DNA of 64,000 bases from Roseibium sp. Sym1 (GCF_027359675.1 NZ_CP114786.1:3818501-3882500); one strand, 5' to 3'. Counted from the stretch's first letter, positions 27,175 through 36,423 are shown. The notes: a model not told the origin generated them from the sequence alone. A program made the numbers and translations.

Positions 27175-28131
27175 TCAGTAACCGCGCCGCCGGTCTATGG
27201 CGAGGCTCGGGACGCTCCCGCCCAGAAGTTCCTTCGCGCTCGTGAGCACCTGCTCGCGGACGATGCTCGGCGTGGAGTCGCTGGCAATATGCGGCGTGAT
27301 GCGCAGGCGCTTGTCGTTCCAGAACGGGTGATCGGCGGGCAGGGGTTCCTGCCGAAAAACATCGAGGCTGGCACCGGCGAGGCGTCCGCTGTCCAGTGCC
27401 GCCATGAAATCCATCTCGTGGAGATGCTCGCCCCGGCCGATCTGCACCAGCCAGCTGCCCTCGGCAAGCCGGCCGAACAGGCGGGCGTTCAGGATATTCT
27501 CGGTTGCCTGTGTCAGGGGCAGGACGTTGACCACGATGTTCGCGCCCTCGGCGGCCCGCAACACGGCATCCGCGCCGGCGACATAGCCGACACCGGCGAG
27601 CGGATCGTCGGGAATTGTCCGGCAGGCAACCCGCACCGTGAACCCGAGCGCGGCAAGCGCGCGTGTGACCGACTTGCCCATCGTGCCGTTGCCCAGAACG
27701 GCGATCGTTGTGTCTCTTGGGGGAGCCATCGGCAGCGGCGCCCAGTCCTGCCGGTCCTGGCTCTCCTTGAGCGCCGCGAAATCCCGCAGGACATGCAGCA
27801 CTTCATGGGCGGTATAACCTGCCATGAGCTCGGCCTGGTGCGGGTCGCGCACCCGGCACACCATGGCGGTTTCGTCCAGGCCCGGGTGACCGAGCAGGGC
27901 GTCGACGCCGGCGCCGATCGACATGGCCATCTGCAGGTTGGGATAGGGAGCGAAGGCGTCCGTGTCCGGCAGCCAGCAGACCGCGAAGCGGATCGCGTCC
28001 GGGTCGCTGACTTCCTCCGGTTCAAACAGCCGCACGTCCGCGTCCCGGCCGCTGGTCTCCAGGCCGTAGAAGGATTTCAGGTCCATGTTGCTGCTGAGGA
28101 GAACGCCGCTGATGGTTTCAGTCCGTTGCAT
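27175..28131 (-). CDS. D-2-hydroxyacid dehydrogenase (GhrA-like)
   Basis: This 318-residue protein has the NAD-binding motif VLGNGTMGKSVTRALAALGF (about 144-163), NVLPLTQATENILN, and the IGRGEHLHEMD region. The catalytic histidine is in ITPHIASDS. The pattern resembles glyoxylate/hydroxypyruvate reductase A. It reduces 2-oxo acids or oxidises 2-hydroxy acids with NAD(P)H. It shares a probable regulator with the divergent class II aldolase at 28318, so the two may act in one pathway on a small hydroxy-acid or aldol compound. Confidence 0.87.
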   Translation of the reverse strand: MQRTETISGVLLSSNMDLKSFYGLETSGRDADVRLFEPEEVSDPDAIRFAVCWLPDTDAFAPYPNLQMAMSIGAGVDALLGHPGLDETAMVCRVRDPHQAELMAGYTAHEVLHVLRDFAALKESQDRQDWAPLPMAPPRDTTIAVLGNGTMGKSVTRALAALGFTVRVACRTIPDDPLAGVGYVAGADAVLRAAEGANIVVNVLPLTQATENILNARLFGRLAEGSWLVQIGRGEHLHEMDFMAALDSGRLAGASLDVFRQEPLPADHPFWNDKRLRITPHIASDSTPSIVREQVLTSAKELLGGSVPSLAIDRRRGY

Positions 28132-28226
28132 GGCTGTCCTTTTGCATTGCTGTCCTTTTGGTCCGGGTTCGGCTTCCAGGCTCCCGGCCGCCCGGGACAG
28201 GAATTTGCATTTGCCCTTTTGTTTTA

Positions 28227-28244
28227 GTTATACAGGTGTATATC
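28227..28244. promoter_or_regulatory. Candidate TetR operator, distal
   Basis: GTTATACAGGTGTATATC contains the perfect inverted repeat ATACA-GG-TGTAT. It sits in the divergent region between the dehydrogenase and aldolase genes and shares AGTTATACA with the site upstream of the BetI-like regulator. Confidence 0.45.
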
Positions 28245-28317
28245 AACGAGTAAAGTCCGGTGGTCGTCGTGGCAATTTCGCCAAGCTGCCGGGCAAGATC
28301 AGGCAAGAGGTGGAGCG

Positions 28318-29079
28318 ATGCTGGAAGCCGGCAAATTGGCGGGCATGAGCCCGGCGGAATACGAGGCGCGGGTCGAGCTGGCCGCCTGCTACCGGCTGGC
28401 CGCGCATTACCGGATGACCGATCTCATCTACACCCACATCACCGCCCGGGTTCCGGACGAGCCGGGACATTTCCTGATCAATCCCTATGGCTACCTGTGG
28501 GAGGAGATCACGGCGACGTCCCTGGTGAAGATCGATGTGGACGGCAACAAGGTCGGCGACAGTCCCAACCGGGTGAACCCGGCCGGCTTTACCATTCACA
28601 GCGCGATCCATCGCAGCCGGCACGATGCCGCCTGGGTGATGCACACGCATACCCGCGCCGGTGTCGCGGTCTCCAGTGTCGAGGAGGGCCTGTTGCCGCT
28701 GAACCAGATCGCCCTGCAATTCTACGGCCGTACCGGCTATCACGACTACGAGGGGATTGCGCTCGACCTGGACGAACGCGACCGGATCACGAAGAGCCTC
28801 GGCGCCCATCCCGCGCTGATCTTGCGGAGCCACGGTCTGCTGACGGTCGGGGAAAGTGCCGGGCAGATGTTTTCCAACATGTTCTATCTGAACCGGGCCT
28901 GCGAGATCCAGGAAAGCACCCTGGCCATGGGGCTGACGCCTCTGGTGGTGGAAGACGATCTGGCCAGGCACGTGACGGCGCAATACGACCAGATGGCGGT
29001 CGACGACGGCGATCTCGTGCTGGAATGGGATGCCCAGATGCGGCTCGCGGACCGGCTCGATCCCGGTTTCAGGGATTGA
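28318..29079 (+). CDS. Class II aldolase/adducin family protein
   Basis: This 253-residue protein has the class II aldolase pattern: ELAACYRLAAHYRMTDLIYTH near the N terminus, metal ligands in VMHTHTRAG (about 107-115) and a third histidine in LRSHGLLTVG. It is distinct from the aldolase at 5440 and closer to the adducin-like subgroup. A GCAAGAGGTGGAGCG ribosome region precedes the ATG. It diverges from the dehydrogenase, with an apparent shared operator between them. Substrate unknown. Confidence 0.86.
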   Translation: MLEAGKLAGMSPAEYEARVELAACYRLAAHYRMTDLIYTHITARVPDEPGHFLINPYGYLWEEITATSLVKIDVDGNKVGDSPNRVNPAGFTIHSAIHRSRHDAAWVMHTHTRAGVAVSSVEEGLLPLNQIALQFYGRTGYHDYEGIALDLDERDRITKSLGAHPALILRSHGLLTVGESAGQMFSNMFYLNRACEIQESTLAMGLTPLVVEDDLARHVTAQYDQMAVDDGDLVLEWDAQMRLADRLDPGFRD

Positions 29080-29697
29080 GTCCAAGAGGCGAATGCGCGG
29101 ATCAAAAGCAGTGTTGCGCTGCCAGAAAAACGGAGCGTCTGCCACTGTTTTATTCGAGCAAAATGGGGTGCTTCGGGCATTTTTGCGCTTTGATGTGAAT
29201 GGTGCGAAGCAGCAATAAAATCGATGATTATTTGGTACTCCTGCCTAATATATGAGCGGGCCGGTGCTTGACGGGGCCGTGTCCGCTGCATAGCATTTTG
29301 GTATTCACAAGCCTGCCGCACGTGGCAGGAGCCGTCTTTTCATCCTGAAAGGGGCGGCGTTCATGGACCGTCACCCCGGTTCTCAACGGCGTACCGTTTC
29401 GCCGGGCCGGGGTAACAGGCAGGGCCGCATGCCGGGTCGGTGCGCTGATGCACCGGTCATTCATGGCAGGGGTTCCGCCGGCTGGCCACACCCGTTGGTG
29501 GCCGGTTCAACCAGACAAACACCTTTCCGGTGGAATTTCCGGTCATCCGGAGCGTTTTCACCGGCAGCCAACAGCCGCTCCAATCAGGTCCGGCACCGGA
29601 TCGCTGTGTCTGCAGGCGCAGCGTGAAGCCCGCGTGCGTCTTGTTGATGTTGCGCGTTGCGACCTGGGACGGGGTGTGTGAGCCAAGGAGACACGAC
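29080..29697. other. Gene-free intergenic stretch
   Basis: No gene is convincing in these 618 bases. It holds a hairpin CCTGCCGCACGTGGCAGG near 29311, followed shortly by CTTTT. Near 29370-29415 a weak REP-like palindrome runs from GTCACCCCGG to CCGGGGTAAC. The region before 29240 is AT-richer than the rest. The small ORFs present look random. Confidence 0.5.
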
Positions 29698-29898
29698 ATG
29701 CAGATCTCGAACGCGATTGATTGCAACGGCCTTTCGGAAGCGCCGACCGTATTGCGGATCAAGCAGGCGCTGGTGGGGCAGGAGGACAAGGCTCTTCCTA
29801 TCGACATTCTGGTCGGGGCGGATTGCGACTGCGACCGGTTGACGGCTTCCCTGGGCACCCTGGCCAAGGACATCCGGTTCGTGGCGCCTTCGGCGTAA
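29698..29898 (+). CDS. Small protein of unknown function (66 residues)
   Basis: The ATG at 29698 is preceded by AAGGAG at eight bases, a good ribosome site. The product starts MQISNAIDCNGLSEAPTVLR and contains PIDILVGADCDCDRL. Its alternating strand/helix pattern could be a small alpha/beta fold, but I recognise no family. It precedes the methyltransferase gene by about 125 bases in the same direction. Ribosome site and codon composition favour a real gene. Confidence 0.5.
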   Translation: MQISNAIDCNGLSEAPTVLRIKQALVGQEDKALPIDILVGADCDCDRLTASLGTLAKDIRFVAPSA

Positions 29899-30023
29899 CC
29901 TTCCTGAACCGGATTTCAAAGACAGGGCAACGCCGCTGCCGGCAGTGCCCTGCGGAATTATCAAAACAATGACAGTCCGGCCCGGATCCTGCCGAATGTG
30001 CAGCCGGGCCAGAAAGAAAGAGC

Positions 30024-30953
30024 ATGACTGCAACAGCAGAACCGGACACCCGAACGCCCCAGGTGGCCCCCGATGCCGCTTACGTCCTGACGCCGGAGGT
30101 TCCCAGCTTCGCGTTCGATCCGACCGACCCCTGGACCGAAACCTTCCAGAGGGGACTGGAACGCGCAGACCTTGCGGGCAAGCGGATCTACGAGGTGGGG
30201 ATCGGCACCGGTACGAATGTCGCTTTCCTGTTGCGGCTGTGCAAAGCGGCTTTGGTCTCGGGCAGCGACCTTGATCCAAGGCTTGTCGAGTTGGCAGAAC
30301 GCAATGTGCGCAGCCTGGCACCGGAGGAGGCCGACCTGTTCCATCCGATACGCGGCGCCGTCAGCCTGATCGACACCGAAGAGGCGATGGCGCAGATCGC
30401 GCAGACGGATGTCGTCATCGGCTGTCTGCCCCAGGTCGGCGACCCCGGCGACAAGCGCCTGGCCGCCTTCCGCGAAGCGCAATCCGTGGAACTGACGGAA
30501 GGCGCGGACGACAAGGCCGATGATCACATCGCCCATTATTACCCTTGGGCCGCCTTTGACAGCTACCCGTTCAACTCCGTCGGTCTCGGTCTCAACGAGG
30601 CCTTGCTTCAGCGCGTGCGCAAACAGGCACCAGGCGCCCAGGTGGTGATGAATTTCGGTTGCCGGATCGGTGTGCCGATCCTGTTCCAGCTGTTCGAGGC
30701 CTGCGGTTACAAGCCGGAAAAACTCTATTCCCAGATCGTGCGCCAGGACGCCGGAACCGATATTTCCTTCTTCGTCATGCTGGAAGAGGCGTTGAAGGGC
30801 ACCGGTCTCGAGCGCGATTTCGTCTGCGCGTTCTTTGCCGACAAGGACGGCAGGAAGCCGCTTTCGGCGCGCGCCGCGCAGGCTCTCCTCGACGAGGACC
30901 CAGAAACCCCGCTCTTTCATGAAGTCTGTGTTATCCGGGGGCTGCCCGTCTGA
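30024..30953 (+). CDS. Class I SAM-dependent methyltransferase-like protein
   Basis: This 309-residue protein carries the SAM-binding motif I IYEVGIGTGTNVAFLL (about 55-70) and an acidic motif II GSDLDPRLVELAERN (80-94). It continues VVIGCLPQVGDPGD and the unusual VVMNFGCRIGVPILFQL in place of a typical NPPY motif. The substrate is therefore unclear. It ends ten bases from the convergent DUF4166 gene. A cytoplasmic enzyme is expected. Confidence 0.72.
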   Translation: MTATAEPDTRTPQVAPDAAYVLTPEVPSFAFDPTDPWTETFQRGLERADLAGKRIYEVGIGTGTNVAFLLRLCKAALVSGSDLDPRLVELAERNVRSLAPEEADLFHPIRGAVSLIDTEEAMAQIAQTDVVIGCLPQVGDPGDKRLAAFREAQSVELTEGADDKADDHIAHYYPWAAFDSYPFNSVGLGLNEALLQRVRKQAPGAQVVMNFGCRIGVPILFQLFEACGYKPEKLYSQIVRQDAGTDISFFVMLEEALKGTGLERDFVCAFFADKDGRKPLSARAAQALLDEDPETPLFHEVCVIRGLPV

Positions 30954-30962
30954 CGGGAGTCT

Positions 30963-31523
30963 CTAGGCGGCGACAGGTTCCAGCCAGCCCCGGTAATGGA
31001 CGAGCATGCCCGCGCCGGGCACCGAGACCTTCACGTCAAAACGGAACCGTCCGTTATCGGCGAATTCCAGAGTCTCGCTGACCGGAAGCAGCCGGCGCGG
31101 CAGCGGGACGTTAAGGAGATAGCTGCGGCCGACCGGGAAGGCGAGGCCGCCGTCCTGCCGTTCCAGGAAGATGTCGAAAGCCATCAGGCCAAAGCGTTCC
31201 TGGACCACACCGGATCCGGGCGCGCCAGCAAGGCCGAGCACCGTTTCGAACCGCTTGCCGCCGAAATTGCGCTGCCAGACTTCGATGTCCCCGCACCGTT
31301 CGATGGTCACGTTGACCGGCGTTCGTTCCGCCCGCGGCGGAAAGCCGAAGATCCCGCAGAGCAGCCTGGCCAGGAAAGAAGAGCCGCGCGTGACCCTGGC
31401 CTCACCCGACCAGACATGCCTGCCCTGAACCCGATGCAGTGCCCGGACCGGTTCCGGCAAGGCGTCGAAATCCGGGCCGAGGGCCTGCCGAAACAGGGCG
31501 TCGTGGCGGCCTTCATCCGTCAA
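30963..31523 (-). CDS. DUF4166 domain protein
   Basis: This 186-residue protein is DUF4166-like: LHRVQGRHVWSGEARVTRG, a central EVWQRNFGGKRFETVL, and a C-terminal VHYRGWLEPV. Its start overlaps the end of the DCC-family gene by 11 bases, so they are translationally coupled. DUF4166 often occurs beside or fused to saccharopine-dehydrogenase-like or DCC proteins. No biochemical role is established. Confidence 0.75.
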   Translation of the reverse strand: MTDEGRHDALFRQALGPDFDALPEPVRALHRVQGRHVWSGEARVTRGSSFLARLLCGIFGFPPRAERTPVNVTIERCGDIEVWQRNFGGKRFETVLGLAGAPGSGVVQERFGLMAFDIFLERQDGGLAFPVGRSYLLNVPLPRRLLPVSETLEFADNGRFRFDVKVSVPGAGMLVHYRGWLEPVAA

Positions 31524-31965
31524 GCAGGCGTTCCTTCAGGTCGGCTGAGGGCAGCGGGCAGGTGCGCCGGCCGAGGCGATACCGGTTCTGGGCGATCCGG
31601 TCGTAGATCCAGTTGGCAAGACCATCGGGCAGAAGGTCCAGCAGGGTGAGAGCCCGCCAGGGCCAGCCGAGGCTGCGCATCGCAGCCGTGAAGGACGCCA
31701 TCCTGGTGTAGGCGCGGCCCTCGAAAAGAACGATGTTGGTTTCCATCCGGTCCGGATCGAGGCCATGGTGCCGATAGAGCGCGCGGCCCTTGGGCGAATG
31801 GGCGTCGACAAACCGGAAACCGGCCTTTCTGTCGTGTTTCGCCATGAAACGGGCAAAGCCCGAACAAAAGACACAGATGCCGTCAAAGACGATCAGGTTG
31901 CCCTCCGGCAGGTCTTTTGCGGCGGCATCCGTTTCCGCGGGCGAGCTGTCGGACGTCGTGGACAT
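31513..31965 (-). CDS. DCC-family thiol-disulfide oxidoreductase-like protein (DUF393)
   Basis: The family motif DGICVFCSGFARFM (about 28-41 from my start) carries a CxxC-like DxxCxxC centre. LYRHHGLDPDRMETNIVLFEGRAYT and a C-terminal YRLGRRTCPLP match DUF393. I use the ATG at 31965 (MSTTSD); an upstream ATG at 32001 adds 12 residues. It forms a pair with the DUF4166 gene. The redox role is a family inference. Confidence 0.82.
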   Translation of the reverse strand: MSTTSDSSPAETDAAAKDLPEGNLIVFDGICVFCSGFARFMAKHDRKAGFRFVDAHSPKGRALYRHHGLDPDRMETNIVLFEGRAYTRMASFTAAMRSLGWPWRALTLLDLLPDGLANWIYDRIAQNRYRLGRRTCPLPSADLKERLLDG

Positions 31966-32058
31966 GGTGTGCTCCGGATGGCGGGGAACCAGACAGGTCA
32001 TGATGACCCTGGTGTTGTGAAACCGCGAGGCCGCAATTTGCCACAGCGGCGGCGGTGT

Positions 32059-32544
32059 TCAGGTGGTCTCCAGCCGGAATTTCAGAAATTCCGCACCCGC
32101 ATGCTCGACCGTGCCGATGCGCTCCGCGCCCATCCTGGCCAGGGCGCCGAAATGCTTTCGGCTGGGTGCCAGCAGAAAGGTGACATAAGGAATGCGGTCG
32201 TCGGTTCGTGCAAAGGCAAGCGCCTGGCGGGCGATGCGGGCGCCCAGGCCGAAGGCGTCGGGCGTCAGCACCAGCCCGAAATCCCATTCCGGGCCCTCCT
32301 TCTGGAAACCGCCCCAGCCGACATAGCGTTCGCCGCAGAAAATGGCCCAGTGGCCGAGGCCGTCACGCTGCCAGCAGGCTTCCTTGGCGGCCACGAATTT
32401 TGCCACCATGTCGCGGTCCCAGGTGAAGGTCTGCAGCGGCAGGTGCTCGCCCACACGCGGGTCCGACATGTGAGCAAGGAGTGTTTCGGGGGCGATGTCC
32501 GTCAACCGGCGGAAGTCGATCCGGCCGGAGGCCTTGGGGGTCAT
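32059..32544 (-). CDS. GNAT family N-acetyltransferase
   Basis: This 161-residue protein resembles GNAT acetyltransferases of the RimJ-like type: GLGHWAIFCGERYVGWGGF, then FGLVLTPDAFGLGARIARQAL in the acetyl-CoA site position, and a C-terminal GALARMGAERIG. The pyrophosphate loop is less canonical than usual (GLGARI), which lowers certainty. It lies upstream of the DCC/DUF4166 pair on the same strand. Confidence 0.75.
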   Translation of the reverse strand: MTPKASGRIDFRRLTDIAPETLLAHMSDPRVGEHLPLQTFTWDRDMVAKFVAAKEACWQRDGLGHWAIFCGERYVGWGGFQKEGPEWDFGLVLTPDAFGLGARIARQALAFARTDDRIPYVTFLLAPSRKHFGALARMGAERIGTVEHAGAEFLKFRLETT

Positions 32545-32898
32545 GTGTCTCGTGTCCGTATCGTCCAGGGGGCGGCCATAGACACATGCCCGAACCGGGC
32601 GATCAAGCAGGGAACGGCTGGCGGGCGATCACGATTGTGTGGCTTCGTCCGGTGCCTCGGGTTGCCGGCAACGCCGCCCGAACTCGATGCCGGCAACGGC
32701 GAGAGCAGGTGAAAGTGCTTCACGCCCTGTTTGCGGGCGAACGAAAACCGCGCATATCTTGAGGCCGGGGACTGCGGGCCTGTACAGTAGTTATGCGGAA
32801 TTTCCCGGCGGCGAAGTTTGCCTTAAAAGGCTGCTGGGCGCCTCGGGTCCAGTTGCCGGGACACGAAACCGTTTTTGGTGTCGTGTCTTTCAGAATCA
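32545..32898. other. Intergenic stretch, no gene seen
   Basis: These 354 bases separate the divergent acetyltransferase and diguanylate cyclase genes. A GCCGGCAACG repeat occurs twice near 32663 and 32690. No terminator is obvious. Promoters for both genes should lie here. Confidence 0.4.
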
Positions 32899-34197
32899 AT
32901 GCATACGTTGCAGTCAGAGCTCAACTCCGGAATGTCGATGTCCACCTCCAACGTCCTTCTCCTGTTCGCCCAGGCAGCCGTCTATTTCACCGTCATGATG
33001 AGCCTGCTCAGGGCGCGCAAGGCGATCGGCATCGGCGTGTTCATGTGCGCGCTGGGCGTGATGCACTTCCTGGAGACCTATCTCGCCAGTGTCTTCTACA
33101 TCCAGCTGCCTTTCGGCATCGTCTCGCCCGGCTCGACGGTGCTCTTCTCCGGCAAGCTGCTGATGATCCTGCTGCTTTATGTGCGCGAGGATGCCCTGGT
33201 GGTGCGCCAGCCGATCTACGGCCTGCTGATCGGCAATTTCCTGATCGTTGCCCTGGTGATGATCCTCAGGAACCACGAGACGGTCGACGTCACCAACGGC
33301 CACAGCCCGGACTTCGCCTTCATCGACGAGATGGGGCTCCTGATGGTCTGGGGCACGCTCCTGCTCTTCATCGACAGCATCCTGATCATTGTTCTCTACG
33401 AGCGGCTCGGCGACTGGCTCGGGCGGCATCTGGGCCTGCGCTTCCTGATCTGCGGCGCGGTCGTGCTGACCTTCGACCAGGCCGGGTTCTTCCTGGCGCT
33501 GCATTACGTGTCCGGCGCGCCGGGGCATGTCTTCTTCGGCGGCTGGGCCGCCAAGATGGTGGCGACCGCCGTCTATACGGTGCTGTTCATCGTCTACCTG
33601 AAATATTTCGACACCGAGAAAGGCTGGCTGACCAACCGGCCCTTGCGGGACGTCTTCCAGGTGCTGACCTACCGGGAGCGTTATCACAAGCTTCTGGAGG
33701 CCTCGATCCGGGATCACCTGACCGGGGCGCTCGATCGCAGCCAGTATGACGAGAATGCGCCGAAGATCCTGGCCCGGAACCTTCAGGAAGGCCGGCCGGT
33801 GTCGATGCTGGTGATCGATATCGACCACTTCAAGCGGGTCAACGACCGGCACGGCCACCAGGCGGGCGACGAGGTGCTGAAGACCGTCGCGCGGCTCCTG
33901 ACCCAAAACCTGCGCACCGACGATCACCTCTACCGGGTCGGCGGCGAGGAATTCGTGCTTCTGTGCGAGAAACTGCCGGCCGATGGCGCGACCTCGCTGG
34001 CCGAGCGGCTGCGCAGGGCGATGGAACGCTTCAGCAAGATCTACCTGCCGGAAACGATCACGGTGAGCATCGGCGTCTCCTCGGCGCCGGACGACAGCGA
34101 CACGCTCGAGGGCCTGTTCAGGACCGCCGACCGCCGGCTTTACGAGGCCAAGGAAAAGGGCCGCAACTGGGTGGTCGGGCCGCGCGTCGAGGCCTGA
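32899..34197 (+). CDS. Membrane-anchored diguanylate cyclase (GGDEF)
   Basis: From ATG 32899 the protein has 432 residues. Alternatives are TTG 32875 and ATGs 32932/32938. Six to seven hydrophobic helices fill about the first 240 residues as a membrane sensor module without a family name I can give. A C-terminal GGDEF domain follows with VIDIDHFKRVND, the active-site RVGGEEF and, five residues before it, the inhibitory I-site RTDD. It should therefore make c-di-GMP and be product-inhibited. It ends just before MITE-like copy 2. Confidence 0.9.
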   Translation: MHTLQSELNSGMSMSTSNVLLLFAQAAVYFTVMMSLLRARKAIGIGVFMCALGVMHFLETYLASVFYIQLPFGIVSPGSTVLFSGKLLMILLLYVREDALVVRQPIYGLLIGNFLIVALVMILRNHETVDVTNGHSPDFAFIDEMGLLMVWGTLLLFIDSILIIVLYERLGDWLGRHLGLRFLICGAVVLTFDQAGFFLALHYVSGAPGHVFFGGWAAKMVATAVYTVLFIVYLKYFDTEKGWLTNRPLRDVFQVLTYRERYHKLLEASIRDHLTGALDRSQYDENAPKILARNLQEGRPVSMLVIDIDHFKRVNDRHGHQAGDEVLKTVARLLTQNLRTDDHLYRVGGEEFVLLCEKLPADGATSLAERLRRAMERFSKIYLPETITVSIGVSSAPDDSDTLEGLFRTADRRLYEAKEKGRNWVVGPRVEA

Positions 34198-34220
34198 GGC
34201 CGGAACGGTGGCCGGGCGTG

Positions 34221-34616
34221 ACGCACCGGTGTCCGGTTGAACGCGGCTCGGTTGCAACAGGTCCTTGATTCATTGTCGATATTTACGCTTCTCCCGATCC
34301 GGGACACGCAGCGCCTTACCACTTGCACCCCTCTCTCCCCTTGAGGGGCAGGGCAATCGCATTTGACCAACGTCCTCTCCGCAGTCGCCAAATTTACCTC
34401 TCCCACTGGGAGAGGTCGGACCGAAGGTCCGGGTGAGGGGGCAGACTTTTCTGCAGGTCACAGGCGTTTGTTCCCTCACCCCGACCCTCTCCCACAGGGA
34501 GAGGGAGCCATGCTTTGCCAAATGCGATTGCCCTGCCCCTGGAGGGGGAGACTGGAACAAGTGGCGAAGCCTGTTTGCGCACAGAGGATCCTGCCCAACC
34601 GGACACCAGTGGGCGT
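34221..34616. mobile_element. MITE-like element, copy 2, with nested insertion
   Basis: The ends ACCGGTGTCCGGTT and AACCGGACACCAGT are inverted repeats matching those of copy 1 at 19157-19472. Inside, the AT-richer patch (CATTGTCGATATTTACG) and the GCCTGTTTGCGCACAGAGG patch are also shared, in opposite orientation to copy 1. GGGCGTGACG occurs immediately outside both ends (34214 and 34611), like a 10-bp target duplication. The centre differs from copy 1 and contains a nested palindrome. No protein is encoded. Confidence 0.7.
34345..34539. repeat. Nested inverted-repeat element inside MITE copy 2
   Basis: A perfect 21-bp inverted repeat bounds this 195-bp segment: the left arm starts GGGGCAGGGCAATCGCATTT and the right arm ends AAATGCGATTGCCCTGCCCC. 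Inside, a further imperfect pair (CTCCCACTGGGAGAGG and CCCTCTCCCACAGGGAG) is nested. Copy 1 lacks this segment at the equivalent position. Confidence 0.6.
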
Positions 34617-34709
34617 GACGTCACCAGACAGACAGTCCCGTGAGACGTTTGTCCCGTGGTTGCGCTTCGGCTGGCCGGGACGACACGGGGAGAGGCGTGT
34701 TGTCGTCCC

Positions 34710-35771
34710 TCACTCTGCCGCGTAGAGCGCCCCGGTCTGCGTCTTCAGGAACGCTTCCAGCGGGATGTCTTCCTGGCGCAGAAAGCCGTGGCCGGGAAGC
34801 TTGCCGTCGCGGACCATTTCAATGACGGCGACGACGGAGGCCGATGTCGTCCAGGCAATCGCCGTGCGCCTCCTGCCGCCGATCTCGATCGGCTTGTAGG
34901 CGCGCACGAATTCCTCGCGGCGCGGACGCCCGTCAATGGTGCCTTCGGAGGCGACATGCACATAAACGACGTCGTTGTCGGTGGGCGGCTTGGCATGGAC
35001 CAGGATCTCGCCGGCCTCCCGGCGCCGCTCGCGCATCAGGAGTTCGTGGAAGAAGAAGTTCATCAGCGCCGCGTGTCCGGGATAGCGCATGGTCTTGTAG
35101 TCGATATTGGCGACCTTGCCGAGATAGGTCTCGCACATGGTGCCGAGGCCGCCGGAGGTGGTGAAGGCCTCCAGCTTCATGCCGTCGATATAGATGGCCT
35201 CCAGCCATTCCATCGGCGAGACCCATTTGCGCACGCCGTCCTCGATCACCTCGCAATCGTTGAGATATTCGTTGACGACCCCGTCCGGCGACCAGTTGAA
35301 GGCATAGCCCATCAGCCCGGTCGGGTTCTGCGGCAGGGCGCCAACGCGCATGCGGCAGGACCGGCATTCGTCAAAGTCGCCGATCTGCTTGGCGCCGACA
35401 ATGCCGACAAAACCCGGCGCCAGGCCGCATTGCGGCGCCATCAGGCCTTTTGAGGTGGCGCTCATCTCGATAATCGCCCTGGTGGTCGGCACGTCCTCGG
35501 TCAGGTCGAAATAGTGGATGCCGGCGGCATGGGCCGCCGTCGCGACGCCGACATTGAGCTGATAGGGCAGGCAGGAAAGCACCGCGTCGACGCCGTGAAC
35601 GAGTTTTTCCAGGCTGTCATAGGCCGTCAGGTCTGTCGATTGAACGTCAAACGGCAGGTCCTCGCGCGGGGCGTGCTGGTCATGGGCGATGACCTCGAAG
35701 CCGCTTTGGTGCAAAAGGCGCGCCGCCAGCGCTCCGACCTTGCCAAGACCCAGGACCGCGATTTTCTTCAT
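34710..35771 (-). CDS. Saccharopine dehydrogenase family protein
   Basis: This 353-residue protein has a Rossmann start KKIAVLGLGKVGALAARLL (2-20), DAVLSCLPYQLNVGVATAA, and the family stretch LAPGFVGIVGAKQI. It continues with the substrate-domain pattern TSGGLGTMCETYLGKV. It resembles lysine 6-dehydrogenase or saccharopine reductase-like enzymes, so lysine or related amino-acid catabolism is likely. The divergent Lrp regulator at 36001 supports an amino-acid link. The exact reaction is not resolved. Confidence 0.85.
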   Translation of the reverse strand: MKKIAVLGLGKVGALAARLLHQSGFEVIAHDQHAPREDLPFDVQSTDLTAYDSLEKLVHGVDAVLSCLPYQLNVGVATAAHAAGIHYFDLTEDVPTTRAIIEMSATSKGLMAPQCGLAPGFVGIVGAKQIGDFDECRSCRMRVGALPQNPTGLMGYAFNWSPDGVVNEYLNDCEVIEDGVRKWVSPMEWLEAIYIDGMKLEAFTTSGGLGTMCETYLGKVANIDYKTMRYPGHAALMNFFFHELLMRERRREAGEILVHAKPPTDNDVVYVHVASEGTIDGRPRREEFVRAYKPIEIGGRRRTAIAWTTSASVVAVIEMVRDGKLPGHGFLRQEDIPLEAFLKTQTGALYAAE

Positions 35772-36000
35772 GTTGTTCTCCTCGGCAGGGTTCGGAACTC
35801 CGCCCGGTCTGTCCCTGCCTCATGGTTCCCCTGTCGGCTACTTCAGGCCCGCGTCGCCGTTCCCGCCTGAAGTGCCTGTCGATCCCATTAGGAGCTGATT
35901 TGGCGTCAAACAAAACGGCAGAAAATTTTGCAAATCGGGAATAATATGACAAATTGACAAATCATTGCCGCCGCCCATCTGTCCGCATTGGAAACCCGAA

Positions 36001-36423
36001 ATGGACGATCTCGACCACCGCCTGCTGCACCTTCTGACCCGGGACGCACGGATGTCCGCGACCGACCTTGCCGACAGGCTCGGCGTCTCGCGCGGCACGG
36101 TGCAGAACCGGATCGACCGGCTTCAGCATCAGAAGGTCATTCACCGCTTCACGGTCGAGCTCGGCCAATCGGAGGAAGACCACCAGATCAGCGCCTTCAC
36201 CCTGATCCGCCTCACCGCCGACGACGGCCGCGCCACCCAGGCCGCGCTCCGCCGCATCGAGGCAATCACCGACATCCATACCTTGAGCGGCGCGTTCGAC
36301 CTCGTCGCGGAGCTCAGGGTGCGTTCGCTGAAGCTTCTGGACAAGACGCTGGACGAGATCCGGTCCTTGCCGGAGGTGGCGGAGACGCAAAGCCATATTA
36401 GGTTGTCGTCGGCGGGGCGGTGA
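36001..36423 (+). CDS. Lrp/AsnC-family regulator
   Basis: This 140-residue protein has an HTH (MDDLDHRLLHLLTRDARMSA, then LGVSRGTVQNRIDRL) and a RAM domain ending VAETQSHIRLSSAGR. It diverges from the saccharopine-dehydrogenase-like gene, which it probably controls in response to an amino acid. The last 48 bases of this gene recur as a fragment at 44700-44747, so the 3' end marks a duplication boundary. The intergenic region 35772-36000 is AT-rich near the start. Confidence 0.87.
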   Translation: MDDLDHRLLHLLTRDARMSATDLADRLGVSRGTVQNRIDRLQHQKVIHRFTVELGQSEEDHQISAFTLIRLTADDGRATQAALRRIEAITDIHTLSGAFDLVAELRVRSLKLLDKTLDEIRSLPEVAETQSHIRLSSAGR

